Origin: Planococcus salinus
GTDB lineage: Bacteria; Bacillota; Bacilli; Bacillales_A; Planococcaceae
Assembly (NCBI RefSeq): GCF_003719725.1
Contig: NZ_RIAX01000003.1
Location: 124,001-188,000 of the forward strand
Length of the DNA stretch: 64,000 nt
Direction: 5' to 3'
Translations under genes and position numbers: made by a program
Shown here: positions 1 through 8,728 of the stretch, in pieces
How positions within the stretch are numbered: position 1 is the stretch's first letter
Layout of the letters: each line of letters starts with the position of its first letter
Notes under the pieces: generated by a model
The model's input: the letters and a program-made list of their open reading frames with translations, nothing else
The model's database searches: none
What the model was told of the DNA's origin: nothing

Positions 1-74
1 TTTTTGATGGTATCATTTATGTATATTTAGTGTTGTTTTTGTTTTTTTATGCACAGGAAAAGGGGATATTACTT

Positions 75-1442
75 ATGAAAAAGTTTTCAGCTTCAACTTG
101 GCTCTTATTTTTACTTCCTTCATTGCTCGGAATCCTGCTGTTCTTGGTACCGATTCCAACTACTGATGAAGACGGTGCAGTCGTATGGATGGTCACCATT
201 GCAGTTCTCGCCAACTGGATGGCTGCTCAAATCGAAACCATCGTCCCATGGATCATGCTCGGAATCCTGACGATTGCTGCAGTGGGGTCTTTGTTGGCCA
301 TCACCAAAAAGCCCAACCTGTCAGATGATGCACCTTTTTTCGATAAACTTTTCAACGTGAATCTGTTCTGGACGATTGTCCGCATTTTGGGAGCTGTATT
401 CGCGTTTATGGTCCTGTTCCAGGTAGGTCCTGAACCAGTATGGAATGAAAATACCGGTGGATTGCTGTTAGCAGGTGACGGACTTCTGTCATTCCTGTTT
501 ACCATCTTCCTGTTTGCAGGTTTGTTATTGCCGTTACTCATGAATTTTGGGCTGCTGGAGTTTTTCGGTACGCTCATGGCCAAAGTTATGCGTCCGTTGT
601 TCCGTTTGCCGGGCCGTTCATCCATTGACGCTTTGGCTTCATGGGTCGGTGACGGAACCATCGGTGTCCTTCTGACGAGCAAACAATATGAGGACAATAA
701 ATACACACAGCGTGAAGCAGCCATCATCGGTACCACGTTTTCTGTCGTATCCATCACATTCGCCATCGTGGTCATCGGCGAAATCGGGTTGCCGCAATAT
801 TTCCTGCCGTATTATGGCACTGTCGTTTTAACAGGGGTCATTCTGGCGTTGATCATGCCGCGCATCTATCCGTTAACAAACAAGCCGACCACATTCATGG
901 ACGGATCGGAACAGGAGTCGCAGTCTGAAGAGACACCGTCGGGACATACCGCCACTTCGCACGGCCTTGAAAAAGCGCTCGAGAAGGCGGATCGAAACCG
1001 AGACCCTGTCACATTTTTCAAAGATGGCTTCAAAAACGTATTGGATATGTGGATTGGCGTTGCTCCCGTTGTTATGGCTTTCGGTACCATTGCGCTGATC
1101 CTGGCAGAATACACTGCCACATTCACGGTTCTCGGAACACCTTTTGAGCCGTATTTGAATTTACTGGGTATCCCACAAGCTGCAGAAGCCGCTCAATTGA
1201 TGGTTGTCGGTTTCGCGGATATGTTCCTCCCAGCCATTCTCGGGGCAGGAATCGAATCAGAAATGACACGGTTTGTAGTAGCGACGATGTCGGTTACCCA
1301 ACTTATCTATATGTCGGAAGTCGGCGGTTTGCTGCTCGGCTCCAAAATTCCAGTAAACATTCTGGACTTGGTCGTCATTTTCTTATTGCGCACCATTATC
1401 GCTTTGCCGATCATTGCAGGCGTTGCGCATCTGCTGTTTTAA
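75..1442 (+). CDS. YjiH-like nucleoside-recognition (Gate) domain membrane protein
   Basis: 455-residue, very hydrophobic protein with roughly ten membrane segments, split by a charged stretch near residues 280-325 that is rich in Glu, Ser and Lys. The layout and sequence fit the YjiH family (nucleoside-recognition/Gate domain, related to spore-maturation proteins SpmA/B and nucleoside carriers); the transported substrate is not known. An in-frame ATG exists 45 bp upstream, but the ATG at 75 follows AGGGGAT at a usable distance and gives a normal signal-anchor start (MKKFSAS), so it is preferred. It is monocistronic and ends in a strong hairpin shared with the convergent tdh gene. Confidence 0.8.
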   Translation: MKKFSASTWLLFLLPSLLGILLFLVPIPTTDEDGAVVWMVTIAVLANWMAAQIETIVPWIMLGILTIAAVGSLLAITKKPNLSDDAPFFDKLFNVNLFWTIVRILGAVFAFMVLFQVGPEPVWNENTGGLLLAGDGLLSFLFTIFLFAGLLLPLLMNFGLLEFFGTLMAKVMRPLFRLPGRSSIDALASWVGDGTIGVLLTSKQYEDNKYTQREAAIIGTTFSVVSITFAIVVIGEIGLPQYFLPYYGTVVLTGVILALIMPRIYPLTNKPTTFMDGSEQESQSEETPSGHTATSHGLEKALEKADRNRDPVTFFKDGFKNVLDMWIGVAPVVMAFGTIALILAEYTATFTVLGTPFEPYLNLLGIPQAAEAAQLMVVGFADMFLPAILGAGIESEMTRFVVATMSVTQLIYMSEVGGLLLGSKIPVNILDLVVIFLLRTIIALPIIAGVAHLLF

Positions 1443-1445
1443 ACG

Positions 1446-1481
1446 AAAAACCATCCACTGTGAAAAGTGGATGGTTTTTTT
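1446..1481. terminator. bidirectional rho-independent terminator
   Basis: Fourteen-base arms (1446-1459 and 1466-1479) read aaaaaccatccact and its exact complement, flanked by A and T runs. It works for the YjiH-like gene on + and for tdh on -, whose stop codon it touches. Confidence 0.9.
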
Positions 1482-2424
1482 ATGCCTGCTGTAATTTCTG
1501 TTTCAGTTTCTCCAACATATCCGCTGTCATGGCGTCCAGATCATACTTTGCTTGAAAGCCCCATTCGTTTTTGGCAGCAGACGCATCGATGTTGTCAGGC
1601 CAGCTGTCGGCAATCGCCTGGCGCTCCGGATCTACGTCGTAAGCAAGTTCAAATTCAGGAATGTGGTTGCGGATGGAAGCTGCAATTTCTTCCGGTTCGA
1701 AGCTCATCGCTGTCACATTGAAAGCATTGCGGTGCTCAAGTTTGGCTGGGTCTGCTTCCATCAGGTCGACGATCGACTGAAGCGCATCGGGCATGTACAT
1801 CATGTCCATATAAGTTCCCTGGCCGATGTAAGACGTGTATTTTTTCTTCAATATCGCCTGGTAATAGATGTCGACGGCATAATCAGTTGTTCCTCCGCCT
1901 GGTTGCGCTACATAAGACACCAACCCAGGGAAACGCACACCGCGCGTGTCGACACCGAATTTCTGAAAGTAATAGTCACATAATAATTCCCCGGAGACTT
2001 TGTTGACCCCGTACATAGTGGTCGGGCGCTGCAGCGTATCTTGAGGAGTGTTTTTTTTCGGAGTCGAAGGACCGAACGCGCCGATTGAACTTGGAGTGAA
2101 AAATTGCATGCCGAGTTCACGGGACGTTTCGAGTGCGTTGACCAATCCGCCCATATTCAGGTTCCAAGCAAGCAACGGCTTTTCTTCTGCTGTCGCTGAC
2201 AATAATGCCGCCATGTGCATCATCGTATCGGCTTCGAATTCTTTCGCTAAGTCGTGCATCTTTTGAGCGTCCGTTACATCCAGCACATTAAAAGGACCGC
2301 TTTCGTCTGTCGTGGGGCGGATATCTGTCGCCAATACATTGTCGTTGCCGTAGGTTTCCCGCAGTTTCCCAACCAGTTCAGAGCCGATTTGGCCCAAAGC
2401 ACCTGTAATCATAATTCGTTTCAT
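1480..2424 (-). CDS. tdh: L-threonine 3-dehydrogenase, SDR/epimerase type
   Basis: 314-aa short-chain dehydrogenase of the extended (UDP-glucose epimerase-like) class. The Rossmann motif GALGQIG lies at residues 8-14, the catalytic Ser near 112-113 ([10 protein letters not shown]) and YxxxK at Tyr138/Lys142. It oxidises L-threonine to 2-amino-3-ketobutyrate with NAD+; the partner enzyme Kbl is the next gene upstream. B. subtilis uses a zinc-containing MDR-type Tdh instead, so this is the alternative family. The ATG at 2424 is chosen over an in-frame start 63 bp upstream because GGAAAAGGAG sits just before it. Kbl is separated by a terminator and tdh has its own promoter. Confidence 0.9.
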   Translation of the reverse strand: MKRIMITGALGQIGSELVGKLRETYGNDNVLATDIRPTTDESGPFNVLDVTDAQKMHDLAKEFEADTMMHMAALLSATAEEKPLLAWNLNMGGLVNALETSRELGMQFFTPSSIGAFGPSTPKKNTPQDTLQRPTTMYGVNKVSGELLCDYYFQKFGVDTRGVRFPGLVSYVAQPGGGTTDYAVDIYYQAILKKKYTSYIGQGTYMDMMYMPDALQSIVDLMEADPAKLEHRNAFNVTAMSFEPEEIAASIRNHIPEFELAYDVDPERQAIADSWPDNIDASAAKNEWGFQAKYDLDAMTADMLEKLKQKLQQA

Positions 2425-2517
2425 CGTCCGCACTCCTTTTCCTTTAAAACATTTGTCCATTGCAGGTGTACACTTATATTCTCTCAAAACCTGTCATTAA
2501 TGCTTTTCCATCTTGTC

Positions 2518-2546
2518 ATTATAAATTGTTCTCTTTAAAAAGACAA
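2518..2546 (-). promoter_or_regulatory. sigma-A-type promoter for tdh
   Basis: On the minus strand TTGTCT (2546-2541) and a consensus TATAAT (2523-2518) are separated by 17 bp. It points at tdh, about 95 bp from its start codon. Not tested, but both spacing and -10 are ideal. Confidence 0.7.
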
Positions 2547-2677
2547 CCACTTTAAGTTTTTAAATGAATTGAAAGCATTTTCATTCTTTGATTTTCTGCT
2601 GAAAGCGCTTGAGCGACGTCGGATACACAAAAAATTTGCTTGTTTCATTTGAGTATGAAAAATGAACGGATGGATGG

Positions 2678-2792
2678 ACAGATTTGAGCCGTTGGAAAGT
2701 ATTTTTCGATCGAGGGGAGGTATTCTGGTCGCGAGAGACAGTATTTGTGGTGGAAGAGAATGTATTTCCTGCCTTAGAGACAGTAAATCCGT
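2678..2792 (+). repeat. 21-bp-phased repeat array 1
   Basis: GTATTT or a close variant begins at 2699, 2720, 2741 and 2762, exactly 21 bp apart, and the array closes with GTAAATCC at 2783, again 21 bp on. The second half of the units tends to GAGAGACA or AGAGACA. A degenerate unit (ACAGATTT) precedes at 2678. It lies in the 423-bp gap between tdh and kbl, upstream of the tdh promoter and downstream of the kbl terminator. No reading frame stays open through all copies of the family. Confidence 0.85.
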
Positions 2793-2807
2793 TTTCTGGA
2801 AAATAAA

Positions 2808-2842
2808 AAACACGCACACCCTTCGCAGGCTGTGCGTGTTTC
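2808..2842 (-). terminator. rho-independent terminator of kbl
   Basis: Eleven-base arms AAACACGCACA and its complement (2808-2818, 2831-2841), followed on the minus strand by TTTTTTATTTT. It lies just after the kbl stop codon and should separate kbl from tdh transcription. Confidence 0.9.
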
Positions 2843-2847
2843 ACAAT

Positions 2848-4038
2848 TCAGTTGATAACACCGAGTTCTTTTCCGACTTTTTCGTAAATCGCAATTGCTT
2901 CGTCCAGCTGCTCTTTCGAGTGGGCCGCCGTCGGCATATTGCGGACGCGTCCTGTCCCTTTTGGCACTGTCGGGAAGACGATGGATTTGGCGTAGACGCC
3001 TTCTTCGAACAGACGCTTTGAAAATTGCTGTGTCAGCTTTTCTTCACCGATGATGCAAGGCGTGATCGGCGTTTCCGATTCGCCGATGTCAAAGCCCAGT
3101 TCCTTTAAGCCGTTCTTCAAGTAATCGCCGTTGTCCCACAGCTTGTCATGAAGCTCTGTGGAATCGATGATCATTTGAAGCGCCGCCGTAATCGCTGCTA
3201 CATCGCCTGGTGTGACCGCTGTCGAGAACAAAAACGGACGGGAGCGGACTTTCAGCCAGTCGATCAGGTTTTGCTTGCCGGCCACGTAACCTCCGACAAC
3301 ACCGACTGCTTTCGATAAAGTCCCCATCTGCATATCGATCTCTTTTTCCAAACCGAAATGCTTCACAGTCCCTTTCCCTTTTCCGGTGACGCCAGATCCG
3401 TGGGCATCATCAACATACGTAATCAAATCAAATTCCTTGGCGATTTCCACGATTTCCGGAAGCTTTGCAATATCGCCGTCCATGGAGAATACGCCATCTG
3501 TGATGACCATGACTTTATTGTACAACCCTGACTCTGTCGCTTCCTTTGCTTTAGCACGGAGGTCTTCCATGTCCGAATGCTTGTAGGCGATGATTTTGGC
3601 GCGTGACAAGCGGCAGCCGTCAATGATGGAAGCATGATTCAGTTGATCGGATAATATCGCATCGTTTTTGTCCATGACCCCTGAAATGGCCGCCATGTTG
3701 CAGTTGAAACCGGACTGGTAGGAAATGGCCGCTTCCGTGCCTTTGAATTCCGCCAGCTTTTCTTCCAGTTTCACATGCAGATCCAACGTCCCGTTTATCG
3801 TACGGACCGCACCGGCGCCGACACCGTAATGGTCAATGGCATCTTTCGCCACTTGCTTCAGGTCTTCATTCGTCGCCAATCCCAAATAATTGTTTGAAGA
3901 TAGATTGATCAATTCTTTGCCGGCTACTTTGATGATCGGGCCATTCGGGCCTTCCACCGGATCGATTTCGTTATATAAACCCTGCTCTTTCAATTCGCTT
4001 AAGTTTTCATCTAAAAACGCGTCCAATTTTTTTGACAC
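2848..4038 (-). CDS. kbl: 2-amino-3-ketobutyrate CoA ligase (glycine C-acetyltransferase)
   Basis: 396-aa PLP enzyme of the alpha-oxoamine synthase family. It cleaves 2-amino-3-ketobutyrate with CoA to glycine and acetyl-CoA, completing threonine breakdown started by Tdh. Visible landmarks are the substrate-binding SSNNYLGLA (48-56), His135 in [10 protein letters not shown], the PLP-contact DDAHGSG (210-216) and the Schiff-base lysine Lys243 in [10 protein letters not shown]. Start: the reading frame extends upstream to ATGs at 4074 and 4044, but AAAGGAAG lies 2 nt from the latter and 6 nt from a GTG at 4038, so GTG is preferred; the 396-aa length then matches the family. Confidence 0.93.
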   Translation of the reverse strand: MSKKLDAFLDENLSELKEQGLYNEIDPVEGPNGPIIKVAGKELINLSSNNYLGLATNEDLKQVAKDAIDHYGVGAGAVRTINGTLDLHVKLEEKLAEFKGTEAAISYQSGFNCNMAAISGVMDKNDAILSDQLNHASIIDGCRLSRAKIIAYKHSDMEDLRAKAKEATESGLYNKVMVITDGVFSMDGDIAKLPEIVEIAKEFDLITYVDDAHGSGVTGKGKGTVKHFGLEKEIDMQMGTLSKAVGVVGGYVAGKQNLIDWLKVRSRPFLFSTAVTPGDVAAITAALQMIIDSTELHDKLWDNGDYLKNGLKELGFDIGESETPITPCIIGEEKLTQQFSKRLFEEGVYAKSIVFPTVPKGTGRVRNMPTAAHSKEQLDEAIAIYEKVGKELGVIN

Positions 4039-4103
4039 TGTCATCTTCCTTTCAAAACGAAATTCTGTCTCCATCTTATCACACCGCCATTTTTTCCAAA
4101 AGA

Positions 4104-4127
4104 AAAAGCGGACCAGGGTCCGCTTTC
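4104..4127 (-). terminator. terminator of the yrrT-luxS-mccAB operon
   Basis: Ten-base arms AAAGCGGACC/GGTCCGCTTT (4105-4114, 4117-4126) followed on the minus strand by TTCTTTT. It lies directly after mccB. Confidence 0.85.
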
Positions 4128-4134
4128 TGCTTGG

Positions 4135-5268
4135 TTATGCCAAGGCTTGTGTCAAATCTTCGATTAAATCCTCCACATCTTCAATGCCGACTGAAATCCG
4201 TACGAGCCCTTCGACGATGCCAAGTTCCCCGCGGCGTTCGACCGGGATGGAAGCATGGGTCATTTGCGCTGGAACAGAAATCAGGCTTTCCACCGCGCCC
4301 AAGCTTTCGGCGAGTGTAAAGTATTTCAATTTAGCCAGCAATTCCCCTGCTTTTTCTTTGCTGCCGACGTCAAATGAAATCATGCCACCAAAGCCGGTAG
4401 CTTGTTTTTTCATCAATTCGTGGCCGGTATGATTGCTGAGGCCAGGATAAATAACGGTTCCGACATTTTCATTGGCATCAAGGAATTCCGCAATTTTTTG
4501 AGCGTTGCTGATCGTTTCTTCCATGCGGATGCCGAGTGTTTTCAACCCGCGGATCAACAACCAGGAATCCTGCGGTCCAAGCACAGCACCGACTGAGTTT
4601 TGGACGAAATGGAGATCCGTCGCCAATTCCGCTGAATTGACTACCACAAGTCCAGCTACGACGTCACTGTGGCCGCCGATGTATTTGGTCGCTGAATGCA
4701 ATACGATATCCGCGCCCAATTTGATCGGGCTCTGCAGATAAGGCGTCATGAAAGTGTTGTCGACAATTGTCAGCAGGTTTTTCGATTTCGCGAACTCTGC
4801 CACTTTTTCAATATCCGTCACTTTCAGCAATGGATTGGTTGGTGTTTCGATGAAAATCGCTTTTGTATTGTCTTGGACAGCCGCCTGCACTTGGTCCAGG
4901 TCGCCCGTATCCACAAATGTGAATTCGAGCCCGAGACGGTTGAGGACTTTATTGACCACACGGTATGTACCGCCGTATACGTCGTCCGTCATGATAACGT
5001 GGTCGCCTGCTGAGAACAGCATCATGACCGATGAAATGGCCGCCATTCCGGAACCGAATGCAAAGCCGGCATGGCCATATTCCACATCGGCAATCAATTC
5101 CTCGAGCGCGTGGCGCGTCGGGTTGCCGGTCCGTGAATATTCATAGCCTTTGAATTTCCCTACTGCTTCCTGCTTATATGTGCTGACTTGGTAAATCGGC
5201 GTGGACACGGCTCCTGTCGCTTCGTCTCCAAAAATGCCGCCATGGATCAATCTCGTTTTCGGTTTCAT
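4135..5268 (-). CDS. mccB: cystathionine gamma-lyase / homocysteine gamma-lyase
   Basis: 377-aa Cys/Met-metabolism PLP enzyme. The PLP lysine is Lys195 in HSATKYIGGH; the substrate-pocket YEYSRTGNP (43-51) and the FGSGMAA phosphate loop (71-77) are present. In the reverse transsulfuration pathway it cleaves cystathionine to cysteine, 2-oxobutyrate and ammonia, using the product of MccA, the gene just before it. The start ATG at 5268 overlaps the mccA stop by one base (TGATG) with GGAGG seven bases upstream, indicating translational coupling. An upstream TTG codon is in frame but too close to the ribosome site. Confidence 0.93.
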   Translation of the reverse strand: MKPKTRLIHGGIFGDEATGAVSTPIYQVSTYKQEAVGKFKGYEYSRTGNPTRHALEELIADVEYGHAGFAFGSGMAAISSVMMLFSAGDHVIMTDDVYGGTYRVVNKVLNRLGLEFTFVDTGDLDQVQAAVQDNTKAIFIETPTNPLLKVTDIEKVAEFAKSKNLLTIVDNTFMTPYLQSPIKLGADIVLHSATKYIGGHSDVVAGLVVVNSAELATDLHFVQNSVGAVLGPQDSWLLIRGLKTLGIRMEETISNAQKIAEFLDANENVGTVIYPGLSNHTGHELMKKQATGFGGMISFDVGSKEKAGELLAKLKYFTLAESLGAVESLISVPAQMTHASIPVERRGELGIVEGLVRISVGIEDVEDLIEDLTQALA

Positions 5269-6200
5269 CAATAATCCTCCTCAAAGGTTCTGCCGTAGAT
5301 ATCCTGACTCATATAGCGTTCGCTCGAGTCGGCAAATACGGTGACAATATGGCTTCCGGAAGGCGCCGTTTCCGCTTCTTTCAATGCAGCCACATATGCT
5401 GCACCGGAAGAGCTTCCGACCAATAAACCTTCCTGTTTCGCCAATTCTTTCAATGCAGCAAATGCGTCTTTATCGCTTATCGTATGGATGGCATCAAAAA
5501 AGGATTGGTCCATGTAGTCCGGCAAAAACTCCATGCCAATTCCTTCCGTCAAATGAGGACCCGACTGGCCGCCGTTTAAAATCGAGCCTTCCGGTTCCAC
5601 AATGACCGTTTTGATTTGTTCATTTTGCGTTTTCAAAAAGCGTGAAGTGCCCATGAATGTTCCACCAGATCCGGCTCCCGCGATGAACACATCGATGTTG
5701 CCATCCAGCGCTTCCCAAATTTCAGGACCCAGCGTGCGGACATAGGTGTCGGGATTCGCTGGATTGGAAAATTGCGATGGGGAAAAAGCCTTTTCCTGCG
5801 CTGTCAGTTCCTTCGCTTTTTCAATGGCGCCTTTCATTCCCAGTTCAGTCGGCGTATTGACGACTTCTGCACCGAGCGCGCGCATAAGTGCCTGCTTTTC
5901 CTGGCTGAACTTTTCAGGCACGACAAATTTCACCTGATACCCTTTGCCGATGGCAGCGAGGGCCAATCCGATGCCCGTATTGCCGGCAGTCGGCTCGATC
6001 ATGGTGCCGCCCGGCTTCAGGACTCCGCGTTTTTCCGCGTCTTCGATCAAAGAAACTCCCAGCCTGTCTTTTACACTGCCTCCCGGATTGAAGTACTCCA
6101 GTTTGGCAAAAATGCGGCAGCCGTTCGGAATCTCCACATGGGTCAATTCCAATAACGGCGTATTGCCGATCAATTGCTGAATCTCAGTAGCAAACTTCAT
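5268..6200 (-). CDS. mccA: O-acetylserine-dependent cystathionine beta-synthase
   Basis: 310-aa member of the cysteine synthase/cystathionine beta-synthase fold. The PLP lysine is Lys44 in GGSVKDRLG, the phosphate-binding stretch is EPTAGNTGIGLA (about 69-80) and GSGGTFMG is present. Context (yrrT, luxS, mccB in one operon) identifies it as the B. subtilis MccA (YrhA) counterpart, which condenses O-acetylserine with homocysteine, rather than the housekeeping CysK. LuxS releases homocysteine, so the operon feeds its substrate directly. The ribosome site AAGGAGAA is well placed. Confidence 0.92.
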   Translation of the reverse strand: MKFATEIQQLIGNTPLLELTHVEIPNGCRIFAKLEYFNPGGSVKDRLGVSLIEDAEKRGVLKPGGTMIEPTAGNTGIGLALAAIGKGYQVKFVVPEKFSQEKQALMRALGAEVVNTPTELGMKGAIEKAKELTAQEKAFSPSQFSNPANPDTYVRTLGPEIWEALDGNIDVFIAGAGSGGTFMGTSRFLKTQNEQIKTVIVEPEGSILNGGQSGPHLTEGIGMEFLPDYMDQSFFDAIHTISDKDAFAALKELAKQEGLLVGSSSGAAYVAALKEAETAPSGSHIVTVFADSSERYMSQDIYGRTFEEDY

Positions 6201-6211
6201 CGCGGTTCTCC

Positions 6212-6685
6212 TTAGGCGTTTTGTTCAGCAAATACTTGCTGCCATTCGTCTCTTTTCGCCAGCATTTCACGCGCCAATTCATGAGCGCCTTCCAGGCTGT
6301 GGCTGGCTGCCCAACCGCATTGCACTTCGTTGCAGGCCGGAACTTCGTCAGCTTCGATGACATCTTTCAACGTGTTTTCCAAAATGTTCAATACGTCTTC
6401 ATAATCGTCATGGTTGATCAGTGACATATAAAATCCGGTCTGGCAGCCCATCGGCCCGATGTCCACGATATCGTCCGAATGATTGCGGCTGTGTTCCGCC
6501 ATCATGTGCTCCAGTGAATGAAGACCTGGCATTTCCATATGCTCTTTGTTCGGCTGTTTGAAACGGATGTCGTATTTGCGGATCGTGTCGCCTTTTGCAC
6601 CTGTTTTCTCGCCCGCCAAACGGACATAAGGAGCCACTACTTTTGTATGGTCCAGGTTAAAGCTTTCTACGTTCATTTTTTTCAT
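6212..6685 (-). CDS. luxS: S-ribosylhomocysteine lyase (AI-2 synthase)
   Basis: 157 aa, the usual LuxS length. The iron/zinc site is visible as HSLEH (His56, His60) and CNEVQCGWA near residue 125; the catalytic Cys lies in [10 protein letters not shown]. It splits S-ribosylhomocysteine into homocysteine and DPD, the precursor of autoinducer-2. The ATG at 6685 is chosen because AAGGAG is nine bases upstream; a TTG two codons earlier is too close. It sits between yrrT and mccA with no terminator on either side. In B. subtilis luxS is a separate gene and the corresponding slot holds mtnN, which is absent here. Confidence 0.96.
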   Translation of the reverse strand: MKKMNVESFNLDHTKVVAPYVRLAGEKTGAKGDTIRKYDIRFKQPNKEHMEMPGLHSLEHMMAEHSRNHSDDIVDIGPMGCQTGFYMSLINHDDYEDVLNILENTLKDVIEADEVPACNEVQCGWAASHSLEGAHELAREMLAKRDEWQQVFAEQNA

Positions 6686-6743
6686 AGTCAATCTCTCCTT
6701 TTATTTTTGGTTCTGTTAAATAAGGTGTTTGATATAACTTTTT

Positions 6744-7400
6744 TTAAACTGTCGGGGCTACTTCTGCTTTCTTCGTCGCATCAATCAGCCACACAAAGCT
6801 GTTGAGCTGTGTGAATTCCACTTGGAATCCTGCTTCTTCAATCAATGCTTTCATTGCAGGAATGGTCGTGTAATGCTCCCGCTTCAAATCTTCCACGAGG
6901 TTGTGATGCCCTCTGGCCTCTTCATACGCAATTTTGTCCTGCTGTGCCTGTTCTGTTTCAAAAATGGTATCCGCAAAGACCACTTTACCATCTGCAGGCA
7001 GCAGATTGCCATAAAGTTTGAAAGCTTCCGCTTTTTCACCATCCGTCAAATGATGAAAGGCATAGGAGCTGACAAATGTTTTGGGTTCCATTTCTGTTTC
7101 GAATTCCAGGAAATCCCCATCTATAATAACTGTATTGGACATTTTTTTCTCTGTAACTTCCCTCATTGCCCGATTCGGTTCAATGCCTGTCACTTCCAGA
7201 CCGCGATCGATCAACTTTTGTGTCAGGTTGCCGGTTCCGACGCCGAATTCCACCACGGGACCGATTGCCCCATCTGCAACTGCCTGCAGAATTTCGTTAT
7301 AGTTAACGAAGACATCTTCATATTCTTTATCTTTGCCACTGACTGATTCGTCATACGTGTGAACCCATTCATCGAATATTTCTACAAACTCGCGTCCCAT
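6744..7400 (-). CDS. yrrT: SAM-dependent methyltransferase YrrT
   Basis: 218-aa class I methyltransferase. Motif I is EFGVGTGNLTQKL near residues 54-66, with an acidic residue after the next strand (EPNRAM). Position at the head of the luxS-mccA-mccB operon and its length match YrrT of B. subtilis, a predicted methyltransferase of unknown substrate in the methionine-to-cysteine operon. Start ATG at 7400 follows AAAGGGG. Transcription probably starts near 7450, within a palindromic operator. Confidence 0.88.
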   Translation of the reverse strand: MGREFVEIFDEWVHTYDESVSGKDKEYEDVFVNYNEILQAVADGAIGPVVEFGVGTGNLTQKLIDRGLEVTGIEPNRAMREVTEKKMSNTVIIDGDFLEFETEMEPKTFVSSYAFHHLTDGEKAEAFKLYGNLLPADGKVVFADTIFETEQAQQDKIAYEEARGHHNLVEDLKREHYTTIPAMKALIEEAGFQVEFTQLNSFVWLIDATKKAEVAPTV

Positions 7401-7427
7401 GTTATATCCCCTTTAATGTCGTAATAG

Positions 7428-7486
7428 AAATAAAACCAATAGTTTTACTTGGTTTTATTTATACCATAAATAATAAGGGGCTTCAA
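7428..7486 (-). promoter_or_regulatory. promoter with overlapping 12-bp inverted-repeat operator
   Basis: On the minus strand TTGAAG (7486-7481), a 17-bp spacer and TATAAA (7463-7458) form a good promoter for yrrT. A perfect inverted repeat, AAATAAAACCAA at 7428-7439 and its complement at 7449-7460 with a 9-bp spacer, runs from the -10 across the probable start site. The 21-bp centre-to-centre spacing puts both arms on one DNA face, as expected for a dimeric repressor. In B. subtilis this operon is repressed by CymR, so a CymR-like regulator is a reasonable but unproven guess. Confidence 0.7.
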
Positions 7487-7502
7487 CTGACAACGGTTAT
7501 GG

Positions 7503-8144
7503 TTAAATTTTGAGGATAGGCGGCGCTTCGCTCTTTTTTTCGATGATGGTATTCAGCATTTTTTCGAAAATCGGCAAAGTGGTCTGGACGATTTTCCCTG
7601 TCAGCAATGCCACAATGACAGTCCCGACTCCGATTGGTCCGCCAAGCAATCCGCCGGCAACAGCTGCAAACACTTCCGTTCCTGTTTTGGCAATATTGAC
7701 ACTGACTCCAGTTTTTTCAACGATGACAAGCATCAGGCCGTCACGCGGTCCTGCCCCGATTTTCGGCGCAACATACATGCCCACTCCGCATCCGGAAATG
7801 ATGAGACCCGCTGCAAACATAATGATTTGAGCGGCCAGGTTTTCGATGTCCGGGATAAGAAAGTTGAAAATATCAATGAAGACACCGATCAACAGCATAT
7901 TTAAAAATGTTCCGACTTGCGGAATTCTTTTGGTGAAAACCCAAGTCACGACCACCAGCGTAAGCCCTGCCAAAATGGCCCATGTACCAATCGATAAGCC
8001 GAAGTTCTGATAAAGTCCCACATGCAGGACATCCCACGGGCTGATTCCCAGCCGGTCCGCCTTGATGACCATCGTAAAGCCAAGTGCCAACACCATCATG
8101 CCCACAATAAAAAACAGCCAGCGGTAATATAAAGATCGTCTCAT
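7503..8144 (-). CDS. YczE/YyaS-type integral membrane protein
   Basis: 213 aa with five to six membrane segments and the conserved loop LGISPWDVLHVGL near residue 32-44 and GAGPRDGLM near 131-139, features of the YczE/YitT-like family. No transport activity or substrate is established for this family. Start ATG at 8144 follows AAGGA. It is transcribed in the same direction as the yrrT operon but lies upstream of that operon's promoter; a terminator separates it from ybaK. Confidence 0.8.
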   Translation of the reverse strand: MRRSLYYRWLFFIVGMMVLALGFTMVIKADRLGISPWDVLHVGLYQNFGLSIGTWAILAGLTLVVVTWVFTKRIPQVGTFLNMLLIGVFIDIFNFLIPDIENLAAQIIMFAAGLIISGCGVGMYVAPKIGAGPRDGLMLVIVEKTGVSVNIAKTGTEVFAAVAGGLLGGPIGVGTVIVALLTGKIVQTTLPIFEKMLNTIIEKKSEAPPILKI

Positions 8145-8206
8145 TCGTATCCTTCTTTCTGTCTGTGATAAACCTGCCGGAATTCAGAACCAGCCTGCAA
8201 GAAAAA

Positions 8207-8232
8207 GCCATCCATTCGTTTGAATGGATGGA
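8207..8232 (-). terminator. terminator of ybaK
   Basis: Perfect ten-base arms CCATCCATTC/GAATGGATGG (8208-8217, 8222-8231), four-base loop, then CTTTTTCTT on the minus strand, five bases after the ybaK stop. Confidence 0.85.
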
Positions 8233-8236
8233 GTTG

Positions 8237-8728
8237 TTAATGCCCGGAAACGGTCAGTTCGGCCAATTCGCCAGCTGTCACTTTCACAAGATCTGCCGGT
8301 GACATCTTGAGCTGCATGCCAATTCTGCCCGCTGACACGATAATTTCCGGCTGCTGCTCCGCTTTTTTCGATATAAATGTGGGAAAGGGCTTTTTCATTC
8401 CCACCGGAGAACAGCCTCCCTTGACGTAACCCGTCAGCGGCAGAATATCCTTCACCGCCACCATCTCGATCTTCTTTTCACCGGCTGCCTGCGCCCCTTT
8501 TTTTAAATCCAGCTCTTCGGCTACCGGAATGACAAATACGTATATTTGCCTGGAAGTTCCTGCAGCTACCAGCGTCTTATGGACGACTTCCACCGGAAAA
8601 CCGATTTTCGCTGCCACGCTGACGCCGTCATTGGCGCCTTCTTCCGGCTGGTACTGGAGGATTTCATAATCAATTTTTTCCTTGTCCAATATACGCGCTG
8701 CATTGGTTTTTGAAATTTTCTTTGCCAT
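8237..8728 (-). CDS. ybaK: Cys-tRNA(Pro)/Cys-tRNA(Cys) deacylase, YbaK/EbsC family
   Basis: 163-aa single-domain editing protein that hydrolyses mischarged Cys-tRNA(Pro) in trans. Hallmarks are VVHKTLVAAG near residue 50, the KKIEMVAVKDILPLTGYVKGGCSPVGMKK region split around residue 100 (the GGxSPxG loop appears as GGCSPVG) and a C-terminal SAGRIGMQLKMSPADL. Start follows AAGGAG. Monocistronic, ending in its own terminator. Confidence 0.92.
   Translation of the reverse strand: MAKKISKTNAARILDKEKIDYEILQYQPEEGANDGVSVAAKIGFPVEVVHKTLVAAGTSRQIYVFVIPVAEELDLKKGAQAAGEKKIEMVAVKDILPLTGYVKGGCSPVGMKKPFPTFISKKAEQQPEIIVSAGRIGMQLKMSPADLVKVTAGELAELTVSGH

Noticed and set aside
7401..7502. S-box (SAM) riboswitch ahead of the yrrT operon
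   Set aside because: The leader is only about 50 bases and shows no S-box core; a protein operator explains the palindrome better.
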